Made by a program: the position numbers and the translations under genes
Part shown: one piece after another, positions 8,576-15,452 of the stretch
Numbering within the stretch: the first letter of the stretch is position 1
Layout of the letters: the number at the start of each line of letters is the position of its first letter
The notes under the pieces: model-generated
The model's input: the letters and a program-made list of their open reading frames with translations, nothing else
Told to the model about the DNA's origin: nothing
Database searches by the model: none
Source: an uncultured Lachnospiraceae bacterium
Lineage (GTDB): Bacteria; Bacillota; Clostridia; Lachnospirales; Lachnospiraceae
Direction: 5' to 3'
NCBI GenBank assembly: GCA_910585215.1
Contig: CAJUDQ010000036.1
Location: 12,409 to 36,181, forward strand
DNA: 23,773 bases

Positions 8576-9049
8576 ATGAAAGATGGCAAGATTATGATTG
8601 GAATTATTATTTTATTTGCCGCATATTTATTTTGTCGCTGGATGCTGAAAATTATGAAATTAAAACCAAAGGAAGCAGACCGGACAATTGATGAAATTGA
8701 TAAAATGACCGGAGAAGAATTTGAATTATTTACTGCGGCTGTACTGAAGGGTTGTGGTTTTATTATCGAAGAACTAACAAAAACGACAGGCGATTATGGA
8801 GCCGATATTATTGTAAGCTTTGCTCAGATAAGAATTGCAGTTCAGTGTAAAAGATACAGTCATCCAGTTGGAGTAAAGGCAGTTCAGGAGGTGATTTCTG
8901 CAATGAAACATTATGACTGTGAAGAAGCAATTGTAATTACAAATAATTATTTTACAAATCAGGCAGAAATACTTGCCGAAGATAATGAAGTAGTTACTTT
9001 ATGGGATAGAAATAAATTAATTCAGATGCGAAATCAGGCAATAAAATAA
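8576..9049 (+). CDS. membrane-anchored Mrr-like restriction endonuclease-fold protein
   Basis: 157 residues. One hydrophobic helix near 7-26 is followed by a basic linker and a PD-(D/E)xK nuclease domain of the Mrr_cat type from about 42 on. Motifs are MTGEEFELF (44-52), TGDYGADII (71-79, metal-binding Asp77), VQCKRY with Q90-x-K92 as the catalytic pair, and GVKAVQEV (99-106). The family cuts DNA, sometimes modified DNA. No methyltransferase or specificity subunit lies beside it. It follows the PopT-like gene by 38 nt and may share its transcript. Whether it is active or a housekeeping paralogue is not known. Confidence 0.85.
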   Translation: MKDGKIMIGIIILFAAYLFCRWMLKIMKLKPKEADRTIDEIDKMTGEEFELFTAAVLKGCGFIIEELTKTTGDYGADIIVSFAQIRIAVQCKRYSHPVGVKAVQEVISAMKHYDCEEAIVITNNYFTNQAEILAEDNEVVTLWDRNKLIQMRNQAIK

Positions 9050-9078
9050 AAATATTTACTTAAATTTAAATAAAAGAC

Positions 9079-9107
9079 TTGAAAATAAATTACACTTATG
9101 GTATTTT
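9079..9107 (+). promoter_or_regulatory. probable promoter of the AT-hook protein gene
   Basis: TTGAAA at 9079-9084, a 17-nt spacer and TATTTT at 9102-9107. It sits in the AT-rich gap 9050-9206. A TATAAT at 9164-9169 is a second possible -10, but it lacks a good -35. Confidence 0.5.
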
Positions 9108-9206
9108 ATCAGTATCAATTATATTTTATATAAATTCGCAAAGCAATTTTCCGTTAAATAAAATATAATTCAAATATTATAGCTGATATGGAAGGAGATT
9201 ATATTT

Positions 9207-9698
9207 ATGCCAAGAGGAAGAAAGGCAAAAGCCACAGAAGAAAATAAGGCAGATATTATCGTTACAGAAGAAACAACTGAAAGTGTTGTTGCAGAAGAAG
9301 CTGAAGCAGCAAAAACAGAGGAAGTAAAAGAAGAGACTGCAGAGACAGAAGTTTCTGTACAGGAAGAAGAAAAAGCTGCTCCAAAAAAGAGAGGCAGAAA
9401 ACCGAATACTGCAAAAGCTGAGCCAAAGGAAACTCCAAAAAAGAGAGGCAGAAAGCCTGTTGCTGAAAAAGATGAAGTGAAAGAAGCAGCACCGAAGGAA
9501 GCCGAGGCAAATATTATCCTTCAGTTTGATTTTGGCGAGTTTGTATCAAAAGACCTTGTGGAAAAATGTAAACAAGCATACAAAGCAGAAAATAAAACAA
9601 AAATAAAGTCAATTGATATTTATGTAAAGCCTAGCGATAAAAAAGCATATTATGTGGTAAACGATAAGTCTGCTGGCTATGTAGATTTGGAAAATTAA
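9207..9698 (+). CDS. AT-hook protein with DUF6465-like C-terminal domain
   Basis: 163 residues in two parts. Residues 1-100 are low complexity, rich in Glu, Ala and Lys, with two identical AT-hook cores PKKRGRKP at 59-66 and 77-84 and a weaker PRGRK at 2-6. Residues 102-163 form a compact domain (LQFDFGEFVSKDLVEKC, IDIYVKPSDKKAYYVVND, GYVDL) that I recognise as DUF6465, common in Lachnospiraceae and of unknown function. AT-hooks bind the minor groove of AT-rich DNA, so a nucleoid-associated role is a fair inference. AAGGAG at 9191-9196 supports the start. The gene has its own promoter and terminator. Confidence 0.85.
   Translation: MPRGRKAKATEENKADIIVTEETTESVVAEEAEAAKTEEVKEETAETEVSVQEEEKAAPKKRGRKPNTAKAEPKETPKKRGRKPVAEKDEVKEAAPKEAEANIILQFDFGEFVSKDLVEKCKQAYKAENKTKIKSIDIYVKPSDKKAYYVVNDKSAGYVDLEN
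9379..9454 (+). repeat. 54-nt in-frame duplication encoding the two AT-hooks
   Basis: An identical 22-nt stretch lies at 9379-9400 and 9433-9454, 54 nt (18 codons) apart. The 18-residue units begin PKKRGRKPNTAK and PKKRGRKPVAEK. The hook part is identical at DNA level while the linker has diverged, which fits a tandem duplication under selection at the hook. Confidence 0.85.
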
Positions 9699-9742
9699 CA
9701 GCAGAAAAAGGCCGGGGAAACCTTGGTCTTTTTTTCTGCTGT
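9698..9742 (+). terminator. intrinsic terminator of the AT-hook gene
   Basis: The outer stem ACAGCAG (9698-9704) pairs with CTGCTGT (9736-9742), continued by A5/T7 and GGCC-GGTC pairing inside. T7 at 9729-9735 provides the tail. It starts on the last base of the stop codon. The ABC gene's ribosome site follows 18 nt later. Confidence 0.8.
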
Positions 9743-9770
9743 CTTTGACCGCAGAAGGCAGGAGGTTATT

Positions 9771-11507
9771 GTGAAAAATCTATTTATTTATTTAAAAAAT
9801 TATAAAAAAGAAGCAATATTGGCTCCATTGTTTAAAATGCTAGAAGCAACCTTTGAACTGTTTGTTCCATTAGTAATGGCAGCGATTATTGACACAGGTA
9901 TTGCACAAAAAGATGAAACATATATTTTTTCTATGTCCGGAGTGCTGATTGCACTGGGCTTAATAGGGCTGGTTTGTTCTATTACTGCACAATATTTTTC
10001 TGCAAAAGCAGCCTGTGGATTTGCTGCTAAAATAAAAGAAGTTCTGTTTGACAGAATGCAGAGCATGTCATATACACAGATAGACAGAGCAGGTGCATCG
10101 ACCATGATTAACCGTATGACTACAGATGTCAATCAGGTTCAGACAGGTGTAAATATGGTATTAAGACTGTTTTTGCGTTCTCCTTTTATTGTGTTTGGTG
10201 CAATGATTATGGCATTTACCATTGATGTAAAAGCTGCGCTTATTTTTGTGGCGGTTATTCCTGTCCTCTCCATTATTGTTTTTGGAATTATGATGCTTAC
10301 GATTCCACTGTATAAAAAGGTTCAAAAACAGCTGGATAATGTATTGGAAAAAACAAGAGAAAGCCTTACAGGAATTCGAGTTATTCGTGCCTTTGGAAAA
10401 GAAGCGGAAGAAATACAGGAATTTGATGAAAGAAATAACAGTCTGACAAAGTTTCAACAATATGTAGGAAAAATATCAGCTCTTATGAATCCTGTCACTT
10501 ATATTGTCATAAATGCAGGTATTCTTGCATTAATTTATATTGGAGCATTGCGGGTAGAATCCGGCATTTTAACACAGGGTGCTGTTGTGGCATTATATAA
10601 TTATATGTCACAGATTCTTATTGAATTAATTAAACTGGCAAATTTGATTATCACTATGACAAAATCAATGGCAAGTGCACAGAGAATCGCAGGAATTTTT
10701 GAAATGGCAGAAAACCAAACTGAAATTTCAAAATCAGAGAAGACGAAACAAACTTTGCCGAATGAATATAAGGTAGTTTTTGAGAATGTGTCATTTTCTT
10801 ATGAAAATGCCGGAGAATATGCATTAACAAACATTGATTTTAAAGTAAAAAAAGGAGAAACAATTGGAATTATAGGAGGAACAGGTTCAGGAAAAACCTC
10901 TCTGGTACATTTGATTCCGGCTTTTTATCCTGCTGGAAATGGTTCTGTATTTGTAGATGGAAAAAACGTTCAGGATTATAAAGAAGAAAAATTAAGAGAA
11001 AAAGTCGGAATTGTTATGCAAAAATCAGTTCTGTTTCAGGGAACAATCCGTGAAAATATACTTTGGGGAAATAAATCTGCCAGTGACAGTGAAATATTAG
11101 AGGCAATCGAAACTGCACAGGCAGGAGATATTTTGCGAAAAAAAGAAAAGGGACTGGACGAATGGATAGAGCAGGGAGGAAGAAATTTATCCGGCGGACA
11201 AAGGCAGCGTTTAAGTATCGCAAGAGCTTTGGTAAGAAAACCCGAGATATTGATTTTTGATGACAGTGCATCTGCACTTGATTATGCAACAGATGCCGCA
11301 CTTCGAAAAGCACTTCAGACACTTGATTATCATCCGACAGTATTTATTGTTTCTCAGAGGACGTCTTCTATTATGCATGCAGATAAAATTATTGTATTGG
11401 ATGACGGACATATAGAAGGAATCGGAACTCATGAAGAATTGCTGAAAAACTGTCTGGTATATAAAGAAATATACGATTCCCAGTTTAAAAAGGAGGCGGC
11501 ATCATGA
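9771..11507 (+). CDS. ABC exporter half-transporter with degenerate ATP site
   Basis: A membrane domain (about residues 1-310, six helices) fused to an ATPase domain, 578 residues from GTG. That start is chosen because AGGAGG (9760-9765) lies 5 nt upstream; a longer frame to 9723 would begin inside the terminator. Walker A GGTGSGKT is at 369-376 and the signature LSGGQ at 473-477. The Walker B ends Asp497-Asp498, where the catalytic Glu should be, and the H-loop His is Gln529. These are the marks of the non-catalytic partner in heterodimeric exporters such as TM287/288, BmrCD and LmrCD. It overlaps the next gene by 4 nt (ATGA). The substrate is unknown; drugs, lipids or peptides are possible. 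Confidence 0.95.
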   Translation: MKNLFIYLKNYKKEAILAPLFKMLEATFELFVPLVMAAIIDTGIAQKDETYIFSMSGVLIALGLIGLVCSITAQYFSAKAACGFAAKIKEVLFDRMQSMSYTQIDRAGASTMINRMTTDVNQVQTGVNMVLRLFLRSPFIVFGAMIMAFTIDVKAALIFVAVIPVLSIIVFGIMMLTIPLYKKVQKQLDNVLEKTRESLTGIRVIRAFGKEAEEIQEFDERNNSLTKFQQYVGKISALMNPVTYIVINAGILALIYIGALRVESGILTQGAVVALYNYMSQILIELIKLANLIITMTKSMASAQRIAGIFEMAENQTEISKSEKTKQTLPNEYKVVFENVSFSYENAGEYALTNIDFKVKKGETIGIIGGTGSGKTSLVHLIPAFYPAGNGSVFVDGKNVQDYKEEKLREKVGIVMQKSVLFQGTIRENILWGNKSASDSEILEAIETAQAGDILRKKEKGLDEWIEQGGRNLSGGQRQRLSIARALVRKPEILIFDDSASALDYATDAALRKALQTLDYHPTVFIVSQRTSSIMHADKIIVLDDGHIEGIGTHEELLKNCLVYKEIYDSQFKKEAAS

Positions 11508-13249
11508 AAACAATAAAAAAGGATGGAACTTTAAAAAAAATTTTTTGTTATATAAAAAAATACAATCTGTTTCTGGTTCTGTCGCTTGTGTTTGCAGCAA
11601 TCTCCGTCGCACTGACTTTATATGTTCCAATTCTTATAGGACATGCCATTGACTGTATTGTTGGTCCCGACAATGTGGATTTTGACAGAATTATCAGCCT
11701 GTTTCTTCAGATAATCACTGCTGTTGTCATTACTTCTGTATGTCAATGGCTGATGAATATCTGTAATAATAAAATCACTTATCAGGTAGTAAATGATATT
11801 CGAAAAGATGCATTCAGAAAAATTGAAATATTACCGTTAAAATATGTGGACAGTCATTCTCAGGGAGAAATTGTCAGTCAGGTTATTTCAGACGTTGACC
11901 AGTTTGCAGACGGCTTGTTAATGGGATTTACGCAGCTTTTTACAGGGGTGGTTACCATCCTTGGAACTTTGATATTTATGCTGTCTATTCAACCAAAAAT
12001 TACATTTGTTGTGGTAGTTATTACCCCACTGTCATTATTTGTGGCAAAATATGTAGCAAAAAATACGTATCAGATGTTTCGTAAACAGTCAGAAACACGG
12101 GCAGAGCAGACAGCATTTATTGACGAAATGCTGAGTAATTTAAAGCTGGTAAAGGCATATGGACATGAAAAAGAAAATATGGAGAAATTTACAGAAATTA
12201 ATCACCGGCTGGAAAAGGCATCTTTAAAGGCAACCTTTTTCTCCTCCATTACAAATCCCTCCACCCGTTTTGTAAATAATGTGGTGTATGCAGGAGTGGG
12301 ACTGACAGGAGCTCTTGCGGTTATTCATACAGGTATGACGGTAGGACAGCTTTCAAGCTTTTTAAATTATGCCAATCAATATACAAAACCGTTTAATGAA
12401 ATATCAGGTGTACTTACAGAATTACAGAATGCATTTGCCTGCGCTGCAAGAATTTTTCATTTAATCGAAGAAGAACCACAGACGCCGGAACCGGAAAATG
12501 CAGTAGTATTGAAAAATGTAAAAGGAGAAATTGCTTTAAAAAATGTAAATTTTTCTTATATCCCTGATAAAAAATTAATTGAAAATTTAAACCTGTTTAT
12601 AAAACCAGGGCAGAGAGTTGCTATTGTAGGACCTACCGGTTGTGGAAAAACGACTCTGATAAATCTGCTGATGAGATTTTATGATGTAAACTCAGGAAGT
12701 ATTCTGGTAGACGAAATGGATATCAAAGAAATTACCAGACATTCTCTGCGAAAGCACTATGGAATGGTTCTACAGGAAACATGGCTGAAATCAGGAACAA
12801 TTCGAGAAAATATTGCATTTGGAAAACCGGATGCGACAGAAGAGGAAATTATTCAAGCAGCAAAGGCTGTTCATGCACATGGATTTATCAAAAGAATGCC
12901 GGATGGATATAATACTTTTATCCGTGAGGATGGAGGAAGTCTGTCACAAGGGCAGAAACAGCTTTTATGTATTGCAAGAATTATGTTGTGTCTTCCGCCT
13001 ATGCTGATATTGGATGAAGCCACTTCATCGATTGATACCAGAACGGAACTGAAAATACAACAGGCATTTGCAAAGCTTATGGAGGGAAGAACAAGCTTTA
13101 TTGTGGCACACAGACTGTCTACCATTAAAGAAGCTGATATGATTCTGGTAATGAAAGATGGGACTATTATTGAACAGGGGAATCATGAAACACTGTTAAA
13201 GAAAAATGGATTTTATGCAAATCTGTATAACAGCCAGTTTGCAAAATAA
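11504..13249 (+). CDS. ABC exporter half-transporter, catalytic partner
   Basis: 581 residues with a membrane domain and then an ATPase. Walker A GPTGCGKT is at 376-383, Walker B ILDEATSS with catalytic Glu505, and H-loop His536 in VAHRLSTI. Its signature is altered to LSQGQ (480-484). Pairing with the upstream subunit gives one full ATP site (this protein's Walker motifs with the partner's LSGGQ) and one degenerate site (the partner's Asp498/Gln529 with this LSQGQ), as in TM287/288-type exporters. AAGGAGG lies before the overlapping ATG. The two genes are translationally coupled and the proteins should form one inner-membrane exporter. Confidence 0.95.
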   Translation: MKTIKKDGTLKKIFCYIKKYNLFLVLSLVFAAISVALTLYVPILIGHAIDCIVGPDNVDFDRIISLFLQIITAVVITSVCQWLMNICNNKITYQVVNDIRKDAFRKIEILPLKYVDSHSQGEIVSQVISDVDQFADGLLMGFTQLFTGVVTILGTLIFMLSIQPKITFVVVVITPLSLFVAKYVAKNTYQMFRKQSETRAEQTAFIDEMLSNLKLVKAYGHEKENMEKFTEINHRLEKASLKATFFSSITNPSTRFVNNVVYAGVGLTGALAVIHTGMTVGQLSSFLNYANQYTKPFNEISGVLTELQNAFACAARIFHLIEEEPQTPEPENAVVLKNVKGEIALKNVNFSYIPDKKLIENLNLFIKPGQRVAIVGPTGCGKTTLINLLMRFYDVNSGSILVDEMDIKEITRHSLRKHYGMVLQETWLKSGTIRENIAFGKPDATEEEIIQAAKAVHAHGFIKRMPDGYNTFIREDGGSLSQGQKQLLCIARIMLCLPPMLILDEATSSIDTRTELKIQQAFAKLMEGRTSFIVAHRLSTIKEADMILVMKDGTIIEQGNHETLLKKNGFYANLYNSQFAK

Positions 13250-13316
13250 TGCAAATATGATGCAGTTTAGTATTGGTTGAGAAAATATTCTATTGTTGAT
13301 TTGAAGGGAGAAGGGA

Positions 13317-13871
13317 ATGACAGAGATACTAAAAAATATGATTCATTATCTGGGACAGATTTATAATTTTCCAATTTATGAATCGGCAATTGTTATGGCC
13401 GCTGTTGCTTTTCTTTATTTTTTCGGCTGTGCGTTTGTTACGGGATTAAAAAGAAAAATAACCAGATATGTTATGATTTCAGGGTTGTTATTTTCTTTCT
13501 ATGTATCTCAGGTAATCGGAGTTACCCTTTTGAACAGAACAATCACAGAAGAAGCAAGATATGATTTAAATATGATAGATGTATACCGGATTGCTTTTTC
13601 AGGAAATTCTGTTTTTATGACACAGCTTATCGGAAATGTAATTATGTTTATTCCCTTTGGAATCCTTGTACCGATTTGTTATCAAAGAATCAGAGGACTA
13701 TTTAAAATAATATTAGTTTCTTTTCTTGCATCACTTTTTATTGAAACTACTCAGTTGTATACACATACAGGGCTGTTTGAGCTGGTAGATTTGCTGAACA
13801 ATACTCTGGGTGGAGTAATCGGATATTTTATCTATAAAATATTTTATTTTATATACAAAAGCATAAAATAA
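13317..13871 (+). CDS. second VanZ family membrane protein
   Basis: 184 residues, about five hydrophobic segments. The VanZ core is NVIMFIPFG (107-115), then IETTQL (142-147) and ELVDLLNNTLGG ending at 166, followed by a last helix. It differs from the VanZ protein at 4868 in having a longer N-terminal region, so the two are distant paralogues. The ribosome site is GAAGGGAGAAGGG just before the ATG. It lies 67 nt after the ABC pair with no terminator seen between, so readthrough is likely. The function is unknown. Confidence 0.85.
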   Translation: MTEILKNMIHYLGQIYNFPIYESAIVMAAVAFLYFFGCAFVTGLKRKITRYVMISGLLFSFYVSQVIGVTLLNRTITEEARYDLNMIDVYRIAFSGNSVFMTQLIGNVIMFIPFGILVPICYQRIRGLFKIILVSFLASLFIETTQLYTHTGLFELVDLLNNTLGGVIGYFIYKIFYFIYKSIK

Positions 13872-13905
13872 AAAAGGATAGTATAAAAAAGCATAAAATA
13901 AAAAA
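13857..13905. repeat. duplicated 19-mer spanning the VanZ stop codon
   Basis: The same 19-mer (A4-GCATAAAATA-A5) lies at 13857-13875 and 13887-13905, 30 bp apart. The first copy holds the last codons and stop of the vanZ-like gene, and the second forms part of the left arm of the following terminator. It is probably a local slippage or duplication. Confidence 0.6.
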
Positions 13906-13950
13906 TCCCTCACTGCTGAAAAATTTATAAAGTGAAGGATTTTTTATTTT
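13895..13950. terminator. bidirectional terminator between vanZ-like gene and metY
   Basis: A 14-bp stem (13895-13908 with 13937-13950) is extended past one mismatch by TCACT/AGTGA. A-rich on the left and T-rich on the right, it can serve the plus-strand ABC/VanZ transcript and the minus-strand metY transcript, which converge here. Confidence 0.85.
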
Positions 13951-13959
13951 CAGATTATC

Positions 13960-15240
13960 TTAAAAATTTAAAGCCTGTTCTATATCGGCAATAATATCTT
14001 CTGCATCTTCAATACCCACAGAGAATCTGATTAAATCCGGTTGAACACCTGATTCGATAAGCTGTTCTTCTGAAAGCTGTCTGTGTGTATGGCTTGCAGG
14101 ATGAAGAACAGAGGTGCGTGCGTCAGCTACATGTGTAACGATAGCAGCAAGCTTTAAATGGTCCATAAACTTTATTGCAATATCTCTGCCTCCTTTTAAA
14201 CCAAATGAAATAACCCCGCAGCTTCCATTTGGCATATATTTTTTTGCCAGCTCATAATATTTATTATCTTTTAATCCACTGTAATTTACCCATGCAACTT
14301 TATCATTTCCGGCAAGATATTCTGCTACGGCAAGAGCATTTTCACAGTGTTTTTTCATTCTCAAATGCAGTGTTTCCAGACCGATATTCAGCAAAAATGC
14401 ATTATGTGGCGACTGAATAGAACCAAGGTCTCTCATAAGCTGTGCGGTCGCCTTTTCTATATAGGCAAGCTTTCCAAATCTTTTTGCGTATACAATTCCA
14501 TGATAAGATTCATCCGGTGTCGTAAGTCCAGGAAATTTTTCTGCGTGTGCCATCCAGTCAAAATTTCCGCTGTCTACAATACAGCCGCCTACGGTCATTG
14601 CATGTCCGTCCATATACTTGGTAGTAGAGTGAGTTACGATATCGGCACCCCATTCAAACGGTCTGCAGTTTATTGGAGTTGCAAAAGTATTGTCAAGGAT
14701 AAGAGGTACTCCGTGAGAATGTGCAAGACGCACGAATTTTTCAATATCCAGTACAACAAGAGACGGATTCGAAATGGTTTCAGCAAACACCGCTTTTGTA
14801 TTTGGCTGAAATGCCTTTGCAAGTTCTTCTTCCGGTGCATCCGGATCTACAAAAGTAAAATCAAGTCCAAGTTTTCGGAGTGTAACATTAAATAAATTGA
14901 AAGTACCACCATAAATAGGAGCTGAACATACAACATGACCACCTTTTTCACAAATATTAAAGATAGCATAAAAATTTGCTGCCTGTCCTGATGAGGTAAG
15001 CATAGCAGCAGTACCGCCTTCAAGCTCACAGATTTTTGCAGCGACCGCATCATTTGTCGGATTTTGCAGCCTTGTATAAAAATATCCGGCATCTTCAAGG
15101 TCAAAAAGTCTGCCCATTGCGTCACTCGATTCATATTTAAAAGTAGTGCTCTGACAAATAGGCAATATTCTCGCTTCTCCGTTTTTTGGCTGATAGCCGC
15201 CCTGTATACAGATAGTTCCAAGATTTCTTTGTTCTGACAT
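13960..15240 (-). CDS. metY: O-acetylhomoserine sulfhydrylase
   Basis: A PLP enzyme of the Cys/Met metabolism family that makes homocysteine from O-acetylhomoserine and sulfide, in the cytosol. The 426 residues are typical. Motifs are YFYTRLQNPT (53-62), LTSSGQAA (81-88), LDNTFATP (182-189) and the PLP Lys208 in THSTTKYMDGH. The start at 15240 (MSEQRNLG) is chosen because GGAGG lies 8 nt upstream; the other ATG at 15255 overlaps that ribosome site. The gene stands alone on the minus strand, ends at a shared terminator and diverges from the feo operon. Confidence 0.95.
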   Translation of the reverse strand: MSEQRNLGTICIQGGYQPKNGEARILPICQSTTFKYESSDAMGRLFDLEDAGYFYTRLQNPTNDAVAAKICELEGGTAAMLTSSGQAANFYAIFNICEKGGHVVCSAPIYGGTFNLFNVTLRKLGLDFTFVDPDAPEEELAKAFQPNTKAVFAETISNPSLVVLDIEKFVRLAHSHGVPLILDNTFATPINCRPFEWGADIVTHSTTKYMDGHAMTVGGCIVDSGNFDWMAHAEKFPGLTTPDESYHGIVYAKRFGKLAYIEKATAQLMRDLGSIQSPHNAFLLNIGLETLHLRMKKHCENALAVAEYLAGNDKVAWVNYSGLKDNKYYELAKKYMPNGSCGVISFGLKGGRDIAIKFMDHLKLAAIVTHVADARTSVLHPASHTHRQLSEEQLIESGVQPDLIRFSVGIEDAEDIIADIEQALNF

Positions 15241-15274
15241 GATAAATTCCTCCATTTTGATTTATAGTTCTGAA

Positions 15275-15284
15275 ATTATACATA
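15275..15284 (-). promoter_or_regulatory. possible metY -10 element
   Basis: On the minus strand this reads TATGTATAAT, about 35 nt upstream of the metY ATG, a good -10 with a TG ahead of it. The -35 (TTTTCT at 15298-15303) is poor. The leader is too short for a SAM riboswitch or T-box. Confidence 0.4.
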
Positions 15285-15367
15285 GTTTATCATAATTAGA
15301 AAAGTAATTCAATCATTACCTGTATCAGATAATCAAAAGCAATAAATAAAAATTTTTTCTATAACTC

Positions 15368-15396
15368 TTTACATCTCGATTTTAACGGTGTAGAAT
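15368..15396 (+). promoter_or_regulatory. promoter of the feo operon
   Basis: TTTACA at 15368-15373, a 17-nt spacer and TAGAAT at 15391-15396, giving a leader of about 50 nt before the FeoAB start. Confidence 0.75.
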
Positions 15397-15415
15397 GTAC
15401 ATCAGCAAAACATGA

Positions 15416-15435
15416 GAAAAAATGCAAATTTTTTC
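15416..15435 (+). promoter_or_regulatory. inverted repeat in the feo leader
   Basis: GAAAAAAT (15416-15423) and ATTTTTTC (15428-15435) form a perfect 8-bp inverted repeat around GCAA, between the promoter and the ribosome site AGAGG. It may be an operator for an iron-sensing repressor. It does not match the classic Fur box. Confidence 0.4.
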
Positions 15436-15452
15436 AGGACAAGAGGTACATA

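Noticed and set aside
9723..9770. 16-codon upstream extension of the first ABC subunit
   Set aside because: It begins inside the preceding terminator; the GTG at 9771 has a perfect AGGAGG.
15241..15452. SAM riboswitch or T-box upstream of metY
   Set aside because: The leader between the -10 and the start is only about 35 nt, and no conserved box is seen.
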